A stretch of DNA of 64,000 bases from Prevotella sp. (GCA_017645645.1 JAGCOB010000014.1:30765-94764), one strand, 5' to 3'; positions 1 through 8,967 are shown, counted from the first letter of the stretch. Translations and numbers: made by a program. The notes: generated by a model from the sequence alone, not told the origin.

Positions 1-845
1 AGATAACCAGTAGCCTCACTGTTGCTGCTGCCGATGAGGTTAGTGTTTTGGTGCATGTAGGAGCGTCCCGTATAGCGGAAGATACACCAACTGACCGTGT
101 TGAAGTCTGCTTTCTGGGTGATGTCGAAGTTGCCGTCCATACCGTCCAGGAACTCACAGTGGTCTACCCAGCAGTGCTTGGCTCCTGTACATGATATCAG
201 GTCGTTGCCACTTACATCAATAGAGCCGGGTCCCTGGAATACAATATTACGGATGATGATGTTCTGGCAACCATTCAGGGTCAGACATCCCGACCTGCGG
301 TATTTCTCATCTGCGTCGTTACCAAACTGATTATAGATAATCAATCGGGTGTTGTATTCGGCTTCCTCAGAAACATTCTGACCGTTGGGCAATTTACCGC
401 CCGTACCACTACTGGTACTCATAGTTGGTACTCCGGCCTCGTCAAGGGCTGCCTTGATCTCATCCGTGACATACCATTTGGTACAGATGCGGGCCTTGTT
501 GATGCCTATCAGTGTCTTGTTGGAGGCGGTGATTCCCACATTGCTCGATACGATGAAGTCACCGTCAGCACCGTCAAAGATGATGACATCGTTCTGTTTG
601 ATGGCATTCTGGATAGTACCCTGCATATCTTGTCCGCTCGACTTTAACGTGATGACTTTACCAGTAAAGCCGTCTGGTATGGGATATGTATAGCAGCCGC
701 CTCCCGTGATGTCGTAGGTACTGGCAGCATCCGTGCGTGAAGAACGGGTACAGAAGCCAAAAGGTTCGTTCAGGTCATAGTCGCTCTGTGCATAAGACAG
801 TAGGCAACTGACGACTGTTACTAATGTCAATAGATACTTTTTCAT
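1..845 (-). CDS. pectate lyase, family PL1 (partial, runs off left edge)
   Basis: Partial gene: 281 codons are visible from an ATG at 845 and the frame stays open to base 1. The protein starts with a signal peptide (MKKYLLTLVTVVSCLLSYAQ), so it should be exported. From about residue 225 it carries the PL1 parallel beta-helix signature: WVDHCEFLDGMDGNFDI, then a TVSWC strand. In the family this region holds the Asp residues that bind Ca2+ and the wIDH motif; the enzymes cleave polygalacturonate by beta-elimination. It lies 13 nt downstream of the GH28-GH105 gene and is probably in its operon. The C-terminal part, including the catalytic Arg region, is outside the window. Family assignment is firm; exact substrate (pectate or pectin) is not determinable. 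Confidence 0.85.
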   Translation of the reverse strand, partial: MKKYLLTLVTVVSCLLSYAQSDYDLNEPFGFCTRSSRTDAASTYDITGGGCYTYPIPDGFTGKVITLKSSGQDMQGTIQNAIKQNDVIIFDGADGDFIVSSNVGITASNKTLIGINKARICTKWYVTDEIKAALDEAGVPTMSTSSGTGGKLPNGQNVSEEAEYNTRLIIYNQFGNDADEKYRRSGCLTLNGCQNIIIRNIVFQGPGSIDVSGNDLISCTGAKHCWVDHCEFLDGMDGNFDITQKADFNTVSWCIFRYTGRSYMHQNTNLIGSSNSEATGY

Positions 846-858
846 ATTGTTTTTGTTT

Positions 859-3549
859 TTAATTCGTCAGATTCTCTGTCGTGTAGCCCAGCATCTCCAT
901 CTCAAGGGATGCCCAGATGAACGGACCGACACCCTTGGCATCATTGTCACGGATGGGTTCGCTGAGGTAATAGTCGAAACTGCCGTCACGCGTCTTGTTC
1001 TCCTTGACAGTTCCTTTCGGGTTGATTCTCTTCAATGCTGCCTCCACCTCAGGAGTTGCTGCGGGACCGAGTCCTGCCACCGAACAGCAGTTGGTGAGAG
1101 AGATGGTCTTGTCGGGGTGTACCTTGATGAAGTTCTTGATAATACCCTTATAGGCCTTGACACCGGCATCACGGTATTTCTCTCCAACATAGCCCATACG
1201 GTATGCTTTTAACAGGGCATAGGCGAACATGCTGGAGCAGGTGCTCTCCAAGTAGTTGCCCTTACGTTCGGGACTGTCCATCACCTGATACCATACCCCC
1301 GTCTTCTTGTCCTGCCATTTTAGGATTGCGTCGAAGTCCTTGACAAGCAGGTCGATGACCTCCTGTCTGCGGGCATAGTCTTCTGGCAGTGCATCAAGCA
1401 CCTCGATGAGTGCCATGGTATACCAGCCTTGGGCACGTCCCCAACAATGTTGTGAGAGTCCCGTTTCCTTGTCTGCCCAGAAGGTCTTGCGTGTCTCGTC
1501 ATAGGCATGGCGGTTCAGTCCTGTCTTTGGGTCGAAGGTGCGCTGGTAGGTAATCTTCAACTGATTGACGGCATCGTCGTAAACAAGTTGAGCGTTGAGA
1601 GTTGAGAGTTGAGAGTTCTTTTTCCCTTTATTCCCCTTAACCCCATAAACAATCGGAGCCGTCAGGCAGCGGAAAGGCAGTCCCATGAAGATACCGTCGA
1701 GCCATACCTGGTAGGCATAGATTGCCTTGTGCCAGAACACCTTATCGGCAATGGTACGTGGCTGATCCTGTAACTGTTTCATCATCAGCTGCATGGCAAG
1801 GAGGTTTTTCGGTTCGGGGTATTTCTGGTACATCCGGGTCACGAAGTGTCCGGTGCGGATGTTGTCGAGGTTATAGTCCAGGATGTTAAAGCCGCGGATA
1901 TTGCCGTCGGCATAGATCATGGTGTCGGTATACTCCTTACAGTATTTCAGGATATCCTCCCCACCATAGCGCAGATAGGTGTCAAGCATACCCTCCAGTT
2001 CGATACCCATCACATAGCTCCATTTGGGTTTGTCGGAGAAGTCGAGGAGGTACGACTTTGGTACCCGCTTCATCTCGGAGTAGGTGAGCCACTCGCTATA
2101 GTGCTTGTAGGGCATCTCCTGCAAGACCAACGAACCATTGATCATCAGGTTGTCGTAGGTGATGTCCTCTGCCTTGCCGATTTGGTTGACGGGCTTGTCA
2201 TAGACTCCCTCAAACTGACAGTTCCTCACCGTGATGTTATTGACGGTATAAGCCAGTTTCGGATCGTCATAGCCTACAATCATCACACCGTACTTGGATT
2301 TCTTACAAGTAACGTTCTCCATAGTGACATTACGAACGGTGGGATAGAAGCCACGACAGCAGACCTCCTTGGGTTCATAGTCCGTGTTGATTTTCAGTAC
2401 TGCCTCACCGCACTGACCGACGGTAATGTTCCGCATGTTGATATTCTCGATGATGCCGCCACGGCAAGAGTTGGTCTTGATGCGCAGGACACGGTCGAGG
2501 TTGGGAGAGTCCATCTCACAATTTTCGGCATAGACATTCTGGCAACCGCCAGAGATCTCAGAGCCGATGACTACACCGCCATGTCCGTTCTGCATCTTAC
2601 AGTTACGGATGATAATGTTCTTGGAGGGTTTTCCGGCATAACGTCCCTGTCCGCCTTGGCGACCGTCGTTATTACGGGCACTCTTGATGGCGATACAGTC
2701 GTCACCGGTATTGAAATAACAGTTCTCAATCAGTACACGGTCACAACTCTCCGGGTCACAACCGTCACCATTCGGTCCGTCGTTGTTGATATGGACACCG
2801 CGCACCGTGATATCCGTTGACAACAGGGGATGGATAACCCAGAACGGAGAGCGCAACAGGGTCACGTCCTCAATAAGGATACCCTCACACTGGTTGAAAT
2901 TGATCATCTGCGGACGCAGACCGTCCTGCGGACCAAAGCGGCGCTCGTCCATATCGATACCGTCCTCTGCTGACTTCAGCAGACGAGGACGACTGTTTGC
3001 ATTCCATTGGGTGACCGCCATGCCGTCTTTATATCCAAAGCGCTTGTTGCCCACCCATGGCCACCAGGTATCTTTGCTTCCACCACCATCGATGGTACCT
3101 TTACCGGTAATGGCGATATCCTTTGCCTGATAGGCATAAATCAAGGGAGAGAGGTTCCAGCAGTCAAGTCCTTCCCAACGTGTCGGTACAATAGGATATA
3201 GTTCCGGTTCAAAGGCAAACTCCAGGACGGCACCTTCCTCCACAACGAGGTTGACACCGCTTTTCAGATGAATGGCTGCTGTCAGGAACTTCTGTCCGGC
3301 AGGTATGATGACACGACCGCCGCCTTTGGCGGAGCATTTGTCAATGGCCTTCTGGATGGCTTTCTGGTTCTTTGCCGCCGTCCCGTCGGTCTTGGCACCG
3401 AACTTCGTAATCACATAGTCTTTGTCTGCGAATCGGGGGACACGGATACTGTTCTCTATCTGCTTGTATTCCTGCTCATCCCATCCCTTTGCATGGACTG
3501 AGACGACGACCATCACACAGAGCAGTAGTGTCTGTAGAATTCTTTTCAT
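859..3549 (-). CDS. GH28 polygalacturonase - GH105 unsaturated rhamnogalacturonyl hydrolase fusion
   Basis: 896 residues with an N-terminal signal peptide (MKRILQTLLLCVMVVVSVHA). Residues about 40-500 are a GH28 beta-helix with its catalytic landmarks in order: NNDGPNGDGCDPESC, NTGDDCIAIK, GHGGVVIGSE and LRIKTN. Residues about 515-890 are a GH105 alpha/alpha barrel, with HAYDE and CWGRAQGWY, which in this family contain the acid/base Asp. GH28 hydrolyses galacturonan or rhamnogalacturonan backbones; GH105 removes the unsaturated galacturonate left by lyases such as the neighbouring PL1, so the two genes form a chain of reactions. A low-complexity insert at residues about 636-655 (KGNKGKKNSQLSTLNAQL) in the GH105 part comes from a heptamer repeat. 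Promoter -7 box at 3575-3582. Confidence 0.9.
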   Translation of the reverse strand: MKRILQTLLLCVMVVVSVHAKGWDEQEYKQIENSIRVPRFADKDYVITKFGAKTDGTAAKNQKAIQKAIDKCSAKGGGRVIIPAGQKFLTAAIHLKSGVNLVVEEGAVLEFAFEPELYPIVPTRWEGLDCWNLSPLIYAYQAKDIAITGKGTIDGGGSKDTWWPWVGNKRFGYKDGMAVTQWNANSRPRLLKSAEDGIDMDERRFGPQDGLRPQMINFNQCEGILIEDVTLLRSPFWVIHPLLSTDITVRGVHINNDGPNGDGCDPESCDRVLIENCYFNTGDDCIAIKSARNNDGRQGGQGRYAGKPSKNIIIRNCKMQNGHGGVVIGSEISGGCQNVYAENCEMDSPNLDRVLRIKTNSCRGGIIENINMRNITVGQCGEAVLKINTDYEPKEVCCRGFYPTVRNVTMENVTCKKSKYGVMIVGYDDPKLAYTVNNITVRNCQFEGVYDKPVNQIGKAEDITYDNLMINGSLVLQEMPYKHYSEWLTYSEMKRVPKSYLLDFSDKPKWSYVMGIELEGMLDTYLRYGGEDILKYCKEYTDTMIYADGNIRGFNILDYNLDNIRTGHFVTRMYQKYPEPKNLLAMQLMMKQLQDQPRTIADKVFWHKAIYAYQVWLDGIFMGLPFRCLTAPIVYGVKGNKGKKNSQLSTLNAQLVYDDAVNQLKITYQRTFDPKTGLNRHAYDETRKTFWADKETGLSQHCWGRAQGWYTMALIEVLDALPEDYARRQEVIDLLVKDFDAILKWQDKKTGVWYQVMDSPERKGNYLESTCSSMFAYALLKAYRMGYVGEKYRDAGVKAYKGIIKNFIKVHPDKTISLTNCCSVAGLGPAATPEVEAALKRINPKGTVKENKTRDGSFDYYLSEPIRDNDAKGVGPFIWASLEMEMLGYTTENLTN
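1586..1613. repeat. 4 x 7-nt tandem repeat (AGTTGAG) inside the GH105 domain
   Basis: Four heptamers, AGTTGAG, CGTTGAG, AGTTGAG, AGTTGAG, continuing into AGTTC. On the coding strand they read as NSQLSTLNAQL at about residues 645-655. The neighbouring T/C-rich tract to 1645 is also low complexity. Compared with GH105 proteins this is an extra loop, and the frame is kept. Confidence 0.85.
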
Positions 3550-3574
3550 GTCTATTTGTTTTAGTAGTTGCCTG

Positions 3575-3582
3575 CAAAGGTA
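3575..3582 (-). promoter_or_regulatory. -7 box TACCTTTG for the GH28-GH105 gene
   Basis: Minus-strand TACCTTTG matches the Bacteroidota TAnnTTTG box and sits 25 nt upstream of the ATG at 3549. It lies directly beside the T-run of the trp terminator, so the pectin unit starts where the trp operon ends. Confidence 0.7.
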
Positions 3583-3584
3583 AG

Positions 3585-3607
3585 CAAAAAGGGCGAGAAA
3601 TCGCCCT
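3585..3607 (-). terminator. Rho-independent terminator of the trp operon
   Basis: On the minus strand, downstream of trpA, a 7-bp stem (AGGGCGA / TCGCCCT, positions 3590-3596 and 3601-3607) with a 4-nt loop is followed by a run of T. Confidence 0.8.
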
Positions 3608-3638
3608 CTTTCACATTATTTATAATTTATAGCGTGAT

Positions 3639-4415
3639 TTATTGTTCCAAAGCCTTAAATAGTCTGTCTAATGCCTCGTCGGCATCCTTGTATTCGTTGA
3701 GCAGGGTGACGAACTTAGAGCCGATGATGGCACCGGCGGCATTCTGCTGGGCAGCCTCCAGGGTCTGTTTGTTGGAGATACCGAAGCCGATCATACGGGG
3801 ATTACGCAAGTTCATGGCGTTGATACGACGGAAATACTCCTGTTTTGCCTCGTCGAAACTCTTCTGTGCTCCCGTGATGGCTGCCGACGATACCATATAG
3901 ATGAAACCATCGGTATTATCGTCGATGAAACGGATACGCTCTTCGGAAGTCTCCGGGGTGATGAGCATGATAATACGGATGTCGTAACGGTCGGCTATAG
4001 GCTTCACGGTATCCTGATAATCCTTGAAAGGCAGGTCGGGGATGATGACACCACTCACGCCACTGTCTACGCAACTCTGACAAAACGCCTCGATACCATA
4101 TTGCATGATGGGGTTCAGATAACCCATCAGTACCAATGGGATGCTGACCTCGTCTTTAATGGTCTTCAGTTGGGCAAACAGTTTACGCAGTGTCATCCCG
4201 TTCTTCAAGGCAGTCGTTGCCGCATCCTGAATGACGGGACCGTCCGCCATGGGGTCACTGAAGGGGATGCCTACCTCTATCATAGAGATACCACGATGCT
4301 CTAAGGTCTTGATGACATTGGCAGTTCCGTCAAGGGTAGGTGCACCGGCACAGAAATAGAGTGACAGTAATTTCTTGTCTTTGTTCTCAGAGAATAATTT
4401 ATTGATCTTGTTCAT
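3639..4415 (-). CDS. trpA: tryptophan synthase alpha subunit
   Basis: 258 residues, the usual length. It splits indole-3-glycerol phosphate into indole and glyceraldehyde 3-phosphate and passes the indole to TrpB. The catalytic Glu lies in MIEVGIPFSDPMADGPVIQ and the Asp in GVIIPDLPF, both intact; GFGISNKQT is the phosphate-binding loop. Last gene of the trp operon: its start overlaps the end of trpF by 17 nt, and a terminator follows at 3585-3607. Confidence 0.97.
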   Translation of the reverse strand: MNKINKLFSENKDKKLLSLYFCAGAPTLDGTANVIKTLEHRGISMIEVGIPFSDPMADGPVIQDAATTALKNGMTLRKLFAQLKTIKDEVSIPLVLMGYLNPIMQYGIEAFCQSCVDSGVSGVIIPDLPFKDYQDTVKPIADRYDIRIIMLITPETSEERIRFIDDNTDGFIYMVSSAAITGAQKSFDEAKQEYFRRINAMNLRNPRMIGFGISNKQTLEAAQQNAAGAIIGSKFVTLLNEYKDADEALDRLFKALEQ

Positions 4416-5082
4416 AGTTTGATGGGGTTGAGTCGGTTCCTATAGTTTCTATAGTTCCTATAAATTGATTTAATAAAGTGATATCTTTGAGGGCTGGCTT
4501 TATCTCAAAGCGGGAATTGAGGTCGATGCCGATGCATTTTGCAGCAGCGGAACCGCTGCCTGCTGAGAACCAGTCGCGGATGCGTTCAGCATCGTCCGGA
4601 CCGATGCCGCCACTGAGGAGGAAAGGAGTATCGTCCTTGTAGTTGTCGAGCACACTCCAGTCGAACTTGGTGCCGTTGCCGCCTATCAGTTGTGCCTTAG
4701 TATCAAAGAGGAAGTAGTCGACGATGCCCTTGTAAGGCTTGGTTTGAACGAGGTCCTCAGTGGTGGCGATGTTGAAGGCTTTGACGATGGCGGTGACGTG
4801 GTCGCCGCACAGGGAACGGAGTTGGCGGATGTAGGAAGGGGACTCTTGGCCATGTAGCTGGATGATGTTGAGACCGTATTCCTCCACCTTCTGCTTCACC
4901 TCTTCCATGTTTGCATCGACGAAAACACCGACACGCTTGACCTTGGTAGGAAGGTAAGCAGGTCGCTCACTGACATAGCGGCTGGACTTCGGCCAGAAGA
5001 TGAAACCCATCCAGTCGATGTTGAGTTCACTTACTGCGCGTATGTTTTCGGGGTCGCGCATGCCGCATATTTTAACAATCAT
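4399..5082 (-). CDS. trpF: phosphoribosylanthranilate isomerase
   Basis: 227 residues, somewhat long for TrpF. It converts phosphoribosylanthranilate to the carboxyphenylamino deoxyribulose phosphate. Seen: N-terminal VKICGM with the catalytic Cys, FVDANMEEV, LHGQE, and LLSGGIGPDDAERI for phosphate binding. ATG overlaps the trpC stop by 4 nt (translational coupling). The last ~20 residues (IGTIETIGTDSTPSNYEQDQ) are an extension whose start is built from a 9-nt tandem repeat (4437-4463), giving the triplets IGT-IET-IGT; this tail is probably dispensable. Confidence 0.96.
   Translation of the reverse strand: MIVKICGMRDPENIRAVSELNIDWMGFIFWPKSSRYVSERPAYLPTKVKRVGVFVDANMEEVKQKVEEYGLNIIQLHGQESPSYIRQLRSLCGDHVTAIVKAFNIATTEDLVQTKPYKGIVDYFLFDTKAQLIGGNGTKFDWSVLDNYKDDTPFLLSGGIGPDDAERIRDWFSAGSGSAAAKCIGIDLNSRFEIKPALKDITLLNQFIGTIETIGTDSTPSNYEQDQ
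4437..4463. repeat. 3 x 9-nt tandem repeat (TTCCTATAG) in the trpF 3' end
   Basis: Units TTCCTATAG, TTTCTATAG, TTCCTATAA. Because the unit is 9 nt it adds three residues per copy in frame. The same unit occurs at 43442-43477 and, inverted, at 5872-5916. Confidence 0.85.
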
Positions 5083-5867
5083 AACTGGGTGATAAAATCG
5101 TTTAACGCCTGACCTGGGTTGGGAGTCTTCATGAAGGTCTCACCGATGAGGAAGCCGTGGAAGCCTGCCAGCCGTAAGTCAAGGATAGTCTGTGGATGGC
5201 TGATACCACTCTCACTAACCTTGACGGTATCTTGTGGGAGCAGTCCTGCCAGTCGGAAACTGTTTTGTACATCCGTTACGAAGGAGCCGAGGTTGCGGTT
5301 GTTAATGCCACACATGTCCGGTTCCAGTTCCGCATATTCCAGTTCTCCCTCACCATGCATTTCCAACAGCACCTCCAATCCTAACTCATGAGCGGTGTGG
5401 AGCAATGTCCTGCACTCGCTCTTTGTCAGGTCGGCGGCTATCAGCAGTGCTGCAGAGGCACCACAGAGCCGTGCCTGGAAGAGTTGGTACTCGTCGATGA
5501 TGAAGTTCTTATACAGGATAGGTATCTGTACCCCGGCATGACGTGCTATTCGGATGAAGTCGTCCTTACCGCCGAAATACTGCTCGTCAGTTAGGATGGA
5601 GAGGGCTGTAGCTCCGTTCTCTTGATAGGAGAGAGGTATCTCCTCCGCCTTACCATCCTCCTTGATCCACCCTTTGGAGGGAGAGCGGCGCTTGAACTCG
5701 GCAATGATGCCAGAGTCTGACTTCACCAGTGCCTCTCTCATAGAAGGTACGCTGAAGTCAAGGATAGCCTCCACCCGACGGTGAATCTCCTGCTCCGGGA
5801 GTTGTTCCTTGAAGCGTTCCACCTCGATGCGCTTGTGGGCGATAATTTCTTGTAATATATCTGTCAT
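5079..5867 (-). CDS. trpC: indole-3-glycerol phosphate synthase
   Basis: 262 residues, full length. It closes the indole ring of the trp pathway. Motifs: IIAEFKRRSPSKGWI (substrate-binding and catalytic Lys), LTDEQYFGGKDDF, ILYKNFIIDEYQ (catalytic Lys), LEVLLEMH, GINNRNL and VSESGI. Not fused to trpF as in E. coli; instead the two genes overlap by ATGA. Upstream, 52 nt separate it from trpD and hold a 9-nt repeat tract. Confidence 0.97.
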   Translation of the reverse strand: MTDILQEIIAHKRIEVERFKEQLPEQEIHRRVEAILDFSVPSMREALVKSDSGIIAEFKRRSPSKGWIKEDGKAEEIPLSYQENGATALSILTDEQYFGGKDDFIRIARHAGVQIPILYKNFIIDEYQLFQARLCGASAALLIAADLTKSECRTLLHTAHELGLEVLLEMHGEGELEYAELEPDMCGINNRNLGSFVTDVQNSFRLAGLLPQDTVKVSESGISHPQTILDLRLAGFHGFLIGETFMKTPNPGQALNDFITQL

Positions 5868-5871
5868 ATTT

Positions 5872-5916
5872 TATAGGGACTATAGTCGCTATAGGTACTA
5901 TAGGAACTATAATTTA
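5872..5916. repeat. 5 x 9-nt tandem repeat between trpD and trpC
   Basis: Units TATAGGGAC, TATAGTCGC, TATAGGTAC, TATAGGAAC, TATAATTTA. It is the inverse orientation of the TTCCTATAG family and fills almost the whole trpD-trpC gap, ending at the trpD stop region. Confidence 0.85.
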
Positions 5917-5919
5917 TAG

Positions 5920-6930
5920 TTATGAATTGAGTTCAACGAATTTTTTGAAGGTAGCAAGTGCCTTGCCGCTGTCAATAGACTCCCGGGCGATGGCGACACA
6001 CTCCTCGATGGGCTTCTGCCCTTTCTCCAAAACTTGAATACCGAAGGCGGCATTGGCAAGAACGATGTTCTTCTGGGCAGGCAGGGCACGGTTCTCCAGG
6101 ACACTGTCGAAGATTTGAGCAGCCTCCTCCTCGGTGGCACCACCGACTAATTCCTCTGGTTTGGCAATCTCAAAGCCCAGGTCCTGAGGCTTGAAGATAC
6201 GCTCATATTGATTAGTGGTGACCTTGAAGTCGCCAGTCAGCGAGATCTCGTCATAACCGTCAATCGAATTGACGATACCGTAGTCGATACCTAATTTCTG
6301 ATACACATTATTGTATAAGCGCATCTGGTCGAGGTTGGCAACACCGAGTAACTGGCACTTGGGGCGTGACGGATTGACGATGGGGCCGAGCAGATTGAAA
6401 ATGGTAGGGAACGGCAGTGCCTTGCGGATTGGACCGACGAACTTCATCGCCTTGGCGAAGAGCTGGGCATGGAGATAGACGATGCCTGCTTCGTTGAGCG
6501 AGCGGTTCAGTTTATCCACATCGTCGGTGAATTTGATGCCGTGATGCTGGATGACGTTAGAGGCTCCTGATACCGATGTGGCGGCATAGTTACCGTGTTT
6601 AGCCACCTTATAGCCTGCACCGGCAATCACGAAACAGGCGGTGGTGGAGATATTAAACGTGTTCTTACGGTCGCCGCCTGTTCCTACTACGTCGATATAA
6701 CGGTCGGCATCGAGGATAGCAGGTACACCAGTCTCTAAAATGCCGTCGCGGAATCCGAGTAGTTCGTCAACGGTGACACCACGCATCTGCAGACAGGTGA
6801 GCAGGGCGGTAATCTGTTCGTTGGGGTATTCACTCTGGGTGATACCAATCAGGATGGTCTTCATCTCTTCTCGGGAAAGCTCTTCGTGGTTGAGCAATCG
6901 GAAGAGGTAGGTTTTCATTGTCTGTTCCAT
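5920..6930 (-). CDS. trpD: anthranilate phosphoribosyltransferase
   Basis: 336 residues, normal for stand-alone TrpD. It transfers phosphoribose from PRPP to anthranilate. The PRPP loop VVGTGGDRKNTFNIST and the KHGNYAATSVSGASNVIQ segment are intact. Start taken at MEQTMKTY; the second Met four codons later is an alternative. Separated from trpG by 68 nt with an 8-nt tandem repeat. Confidence 0.97.
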   Translation of the reverse strand: MEQTMKTYLFRLLNHEELSREEMKTILIGITQSEYPNEQITALLTCLQMRGVTVDELLGFRDGILETGVPAILDADRYIDVVGTGGDRKNTFNISTTACFVIAGAGYKVAKHGNYAATSVSGASNVIQHHGIKFTDDVDKLNRSLNEAGIVYLHAQLFAKAMKFVGPIRKALPFPTIFNLLGPIVNPSRPKCQLLGVANLDQMRLYNNVYQKLGIDYGIVNSIDGYDEISLTGDFKVTTNQYERIFKPQDLGFEIAKPEELVGGATEEEAAQIFDSVLENRALPAQKNIVLANAAFGIQVLEKGQKPIEECVAIARESIDSGKALATFKKFVELNS

Positions 6931-6957
6931 ATTGTGTCGTTTTATTGCTATTATTTT

Positions 6958-6989
6958 CGTTATTACGTTATACCGTTATATCGTTATTA
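6958..6989. repeat. 4 x 8-nt tandem repeat (CGTTATTA) between trpG and trpD
   Basis: Units CGTTATTA, CGTTATAC, CGTTATAT, CGTTATTA. Intergenic, directly downstream of the trpG stop on the transcribed strand. Confidence 0.85.
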
Positions 6990-6998
6990 CGAAGGTGA

Positions 6999-7562
6999 TT
7001 AAAGAAATAGCCAGTTCTGCAGCATCTGACGCCCGTCGGGGGTGAGGACACTCTCTGGGTGGAACTGGATACCTCTGATATTGAGGGTTTTATGCTTGAG
7101 GGCCATAACCTGTCCCTCATCACTTTCTGCGGTGATTTCCAAGCAATCAGGAAAGTCTTCCTTGCTGACAACCCATGAGTGGTAGCGTCCCATGGTGATG
7201 CGGCTGGGCAGTCCGGAAAAGAGTTCGTCATTACCGAACTGGGTTCCCTCTGTAGCAACGCCGTGGAAGACATCACTGAGGTTCTCTAACTTTCCACCGA
7301 ACACCTCACCGATGGCCTGGTGTCCTAAACAGACACCGAGGATGGGCTTTTTGCCGGCATAGGTTTTGATGACATCCAACAGCAGTCCTGCCTCGGAGGG
7401 GATGCCGGGACCTGGTGACAGGATGATCTTACTGAAAGGCTCCAGTTGTGACAGTTCAAACTGGTCGTTCCTGTATACGGTTACCTCTGCCCCCAGTTCT
7501 TTGACAAGATGGGCAAGATTATAGGTAAACGAGTCGTAATTGTCAATAATAACTATTTTCAT
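6999..7562 (-). CDS. trpG: anthranilate synthase component II (glutamine amidotransferase)
   Basis: 187 residues from the ATG at 7562; the frame is open 15 codons further upstream, but those run into trpE and MKIVIIDNYDSFTYNL is the standard TrpG start. It releases ammonia from glutamine for TrpE. The triad is visible: Cys in GVCLGHQAIG, and His and Glu in GIQFHPES. It starts 4 nt after the trpE stop. In other bacteria such subunits can also serve p-aminobenzoate synthase; the operon position argues for Trp. Confidence 0.96.
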   Translation of the reverse strand: MKIVIIDNYDSFTYNLAHLVKELGAEVTVYRNDQFELSQLEPFSKIILSPGPGIPSEAGLLLDVIKTYAGKKPILGVCLGHQAIGEVFGGKLENLSDVFHGVATEGTQFGNDELFSGLPSRITMGRYHSWVVSKEDFPDCLEITAESDEGQVMALKHKTLNIRGIQFHPESVLTPDGRQMLQNWLFL

Positions 7563-7566
7563 AACC

Positions 7567-8967
7567 TTACATATTTTCTGCCATGAGGATGGCACGGCGC
7601 AAGGCACCGAGTTTGTTGTTTACTTCCTGTAATTCATACTCTTCATCGCTTTTGGCGACGATACCGCCGCCAGCCTGGAACCATAGCTCACCGTTGCGGG
7701 AGACGAAGGTACGGATGGTGATGGCCTGGTTAAGACTGCCGTTAAGACCGATATAACCGATACAGCCGCCATAGGCACCTCGGTTGTGCGGCTCATACTC
7801 ACTAATGAGTTGCATGGCACGTACTTTAGGGGCTCCACTGAGGGTCCCTGCCGGGAAGGTATCGATGAAAGCCTTGACAGGATCAGCCTTTTCATCCAGT
7901 TCTCCACTGACCCTTGAAACGAGATGGATGACATGGGAGTAGTATTGCAGGTCCTTATAGAAGTCTACCTTCACCCCGTGACAGTTACGCGACAGGTCGT
8001 TGCGGGCAAGGTCAACGAGCATGACATGCTCGGCATTCTCCTTCGGATCCTTACGTAGGTATTCTGCTCCTTCACGGTCTTTTTCCGGGTCACCAGTACG
8101 CTTGGTCGTTCCAGCGATGGGGTCAATGTAAGCTTTCTTTCCTTCTATGCGACAGTGCGTCTCGGGGGATGATCCGAAGATACGGAAGCCACCGAAGTCG
8201 AAGTAGAACAGATAGGGTGAAGGATTGATGCTTCGCAGGGCACGATAGAGCTTGAAGTCGTCACCCTCATATTTCTGAATGAAACGTCTGGAGAGCACAA
8301 TCTGAAAGACATCGCCACGCAGACAGTGCTGGATGCCCCGGCGGATATTCGCCTTATGCTCCTCGTCAGTCAAAGGGCTGGTAACTTCCCCGACGGGATG
8401 GAAGTCATAGGCATGGACATTTGCCTTGTTAATGGTCTTGAGAATCTCCGAGAGCTCTGAGATCTCTGAGTCCTCAGAAAGACAGACTACTGTCAGTTGG
8501 TTGTTGAAGTGGTCGAAGACGATGATATCCTTATATAATATATAGAGCATATCAGGGGCATCGTTCTTTTCCTGTGTTTCATCCTTGACGGCGATATTCT
8601 CAAAATAGCGGACGGCATTGAAGGAAGTATAGCCGTATAGTCCGCAGTATTCGGTGTATTCTCCCTCTACCTGGATGCGGTCGATGAGGGCATGGATAGC
8701 TTCGGCAGAACCGAAGCCTGCGGACAAAGGCTTACGCTCGGTGCTTCCATCGGGATAACTGATAGACACTTGCCCATGTCCGATGGCGACACTGGCGATG
8801 GGGTTGATACCGATAAAGGAACGGGAATTGTCCTTGTCGTGATAGTCAGAACTCTCCATCAATGCACTCTGTGGATAGATGTCCCGCAGTCTCATATAGA
8901 CTCCTACGGGAGTGTAGAGGTCGGCAAGGATAGTCTTGCTATAGGTCGTGAATTTAAAAGTCTCCAT
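7567..8967 (-). CDS. trpE: anthranilate synthase component I
   Basis: 466 residues; converts chorismate to anthranilate with ammonia from TrpG. The chorismate-binding C-terminal half is clear: DPIAGTTKRTG, LVDLARNDLSR, FPAGTLSGAPKVRAM and GGCIGYIG. Residues 164-175 read SED-SEI-SEL-SEI, a tripeptide repeat encoded by a 9-nt tandem repeat in a surface region between the N-terminal part and the chorismate-binding domain. It overlaps the end of trpB by 14 nt. Confidence 0.96.
   Translation of the reverse strand: METFKFTTYSKTILADLYTPVGVYMRLRDIYPQSALMESSDYHDKDNSRSFIGINPIASVAIGHGQVSISYPDGSTERKPLSAGFGSAEAIHALIDRIQVEGEYTEYCGLYGYTSFNAVRYFENIAVKDETQEKNDAPDMLYILYKDIIVFDHFNNQLTVVCLSEDSEISELSEILKTINKANVHAYDFHPVGEVTSPLTDEEHKANIRRGIQHCLRGDVFQIVLSRRFIQKYEGDDFKLYRALRSINPSPYLFYFDFGGFRIFGSSPETHCRIEGKKAYIDPIAGTTKRTGDPEKDREGAEYLRKDPKENAEHVMLVDLARNDLSRNCHGVKVDFYKDLQYYSHVIHLVSRVSGELDEKADPVKAFIDTFPAGTLSGAPKVRAMQLISEYEPHNRGAYGGCIGYIGLNGSLNQAITIRTFVSRNGELWFQAGGGIVAKSDEEYELQEVNNKLGALRRAILMAENM
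8443..8478. repeat. 4 x 9-nt tandem repeat inside trpE
   Basis: Units AATCTCCGA, GAGCTCTGA, GATCTCTGA, GTCCTCAGA; on the coding strand each gives Ser-Glu-X. The unit resembles the one in mutA (46757-46792), which encodes X-Ser-Glu. Confidence 0.85.

Noticed and set aside
1846-2820. 324-codon plus-strand frame
   Set aside because: It lies opposite the GH28 domain, whose motifs are intact; no motif or promoter of its own.
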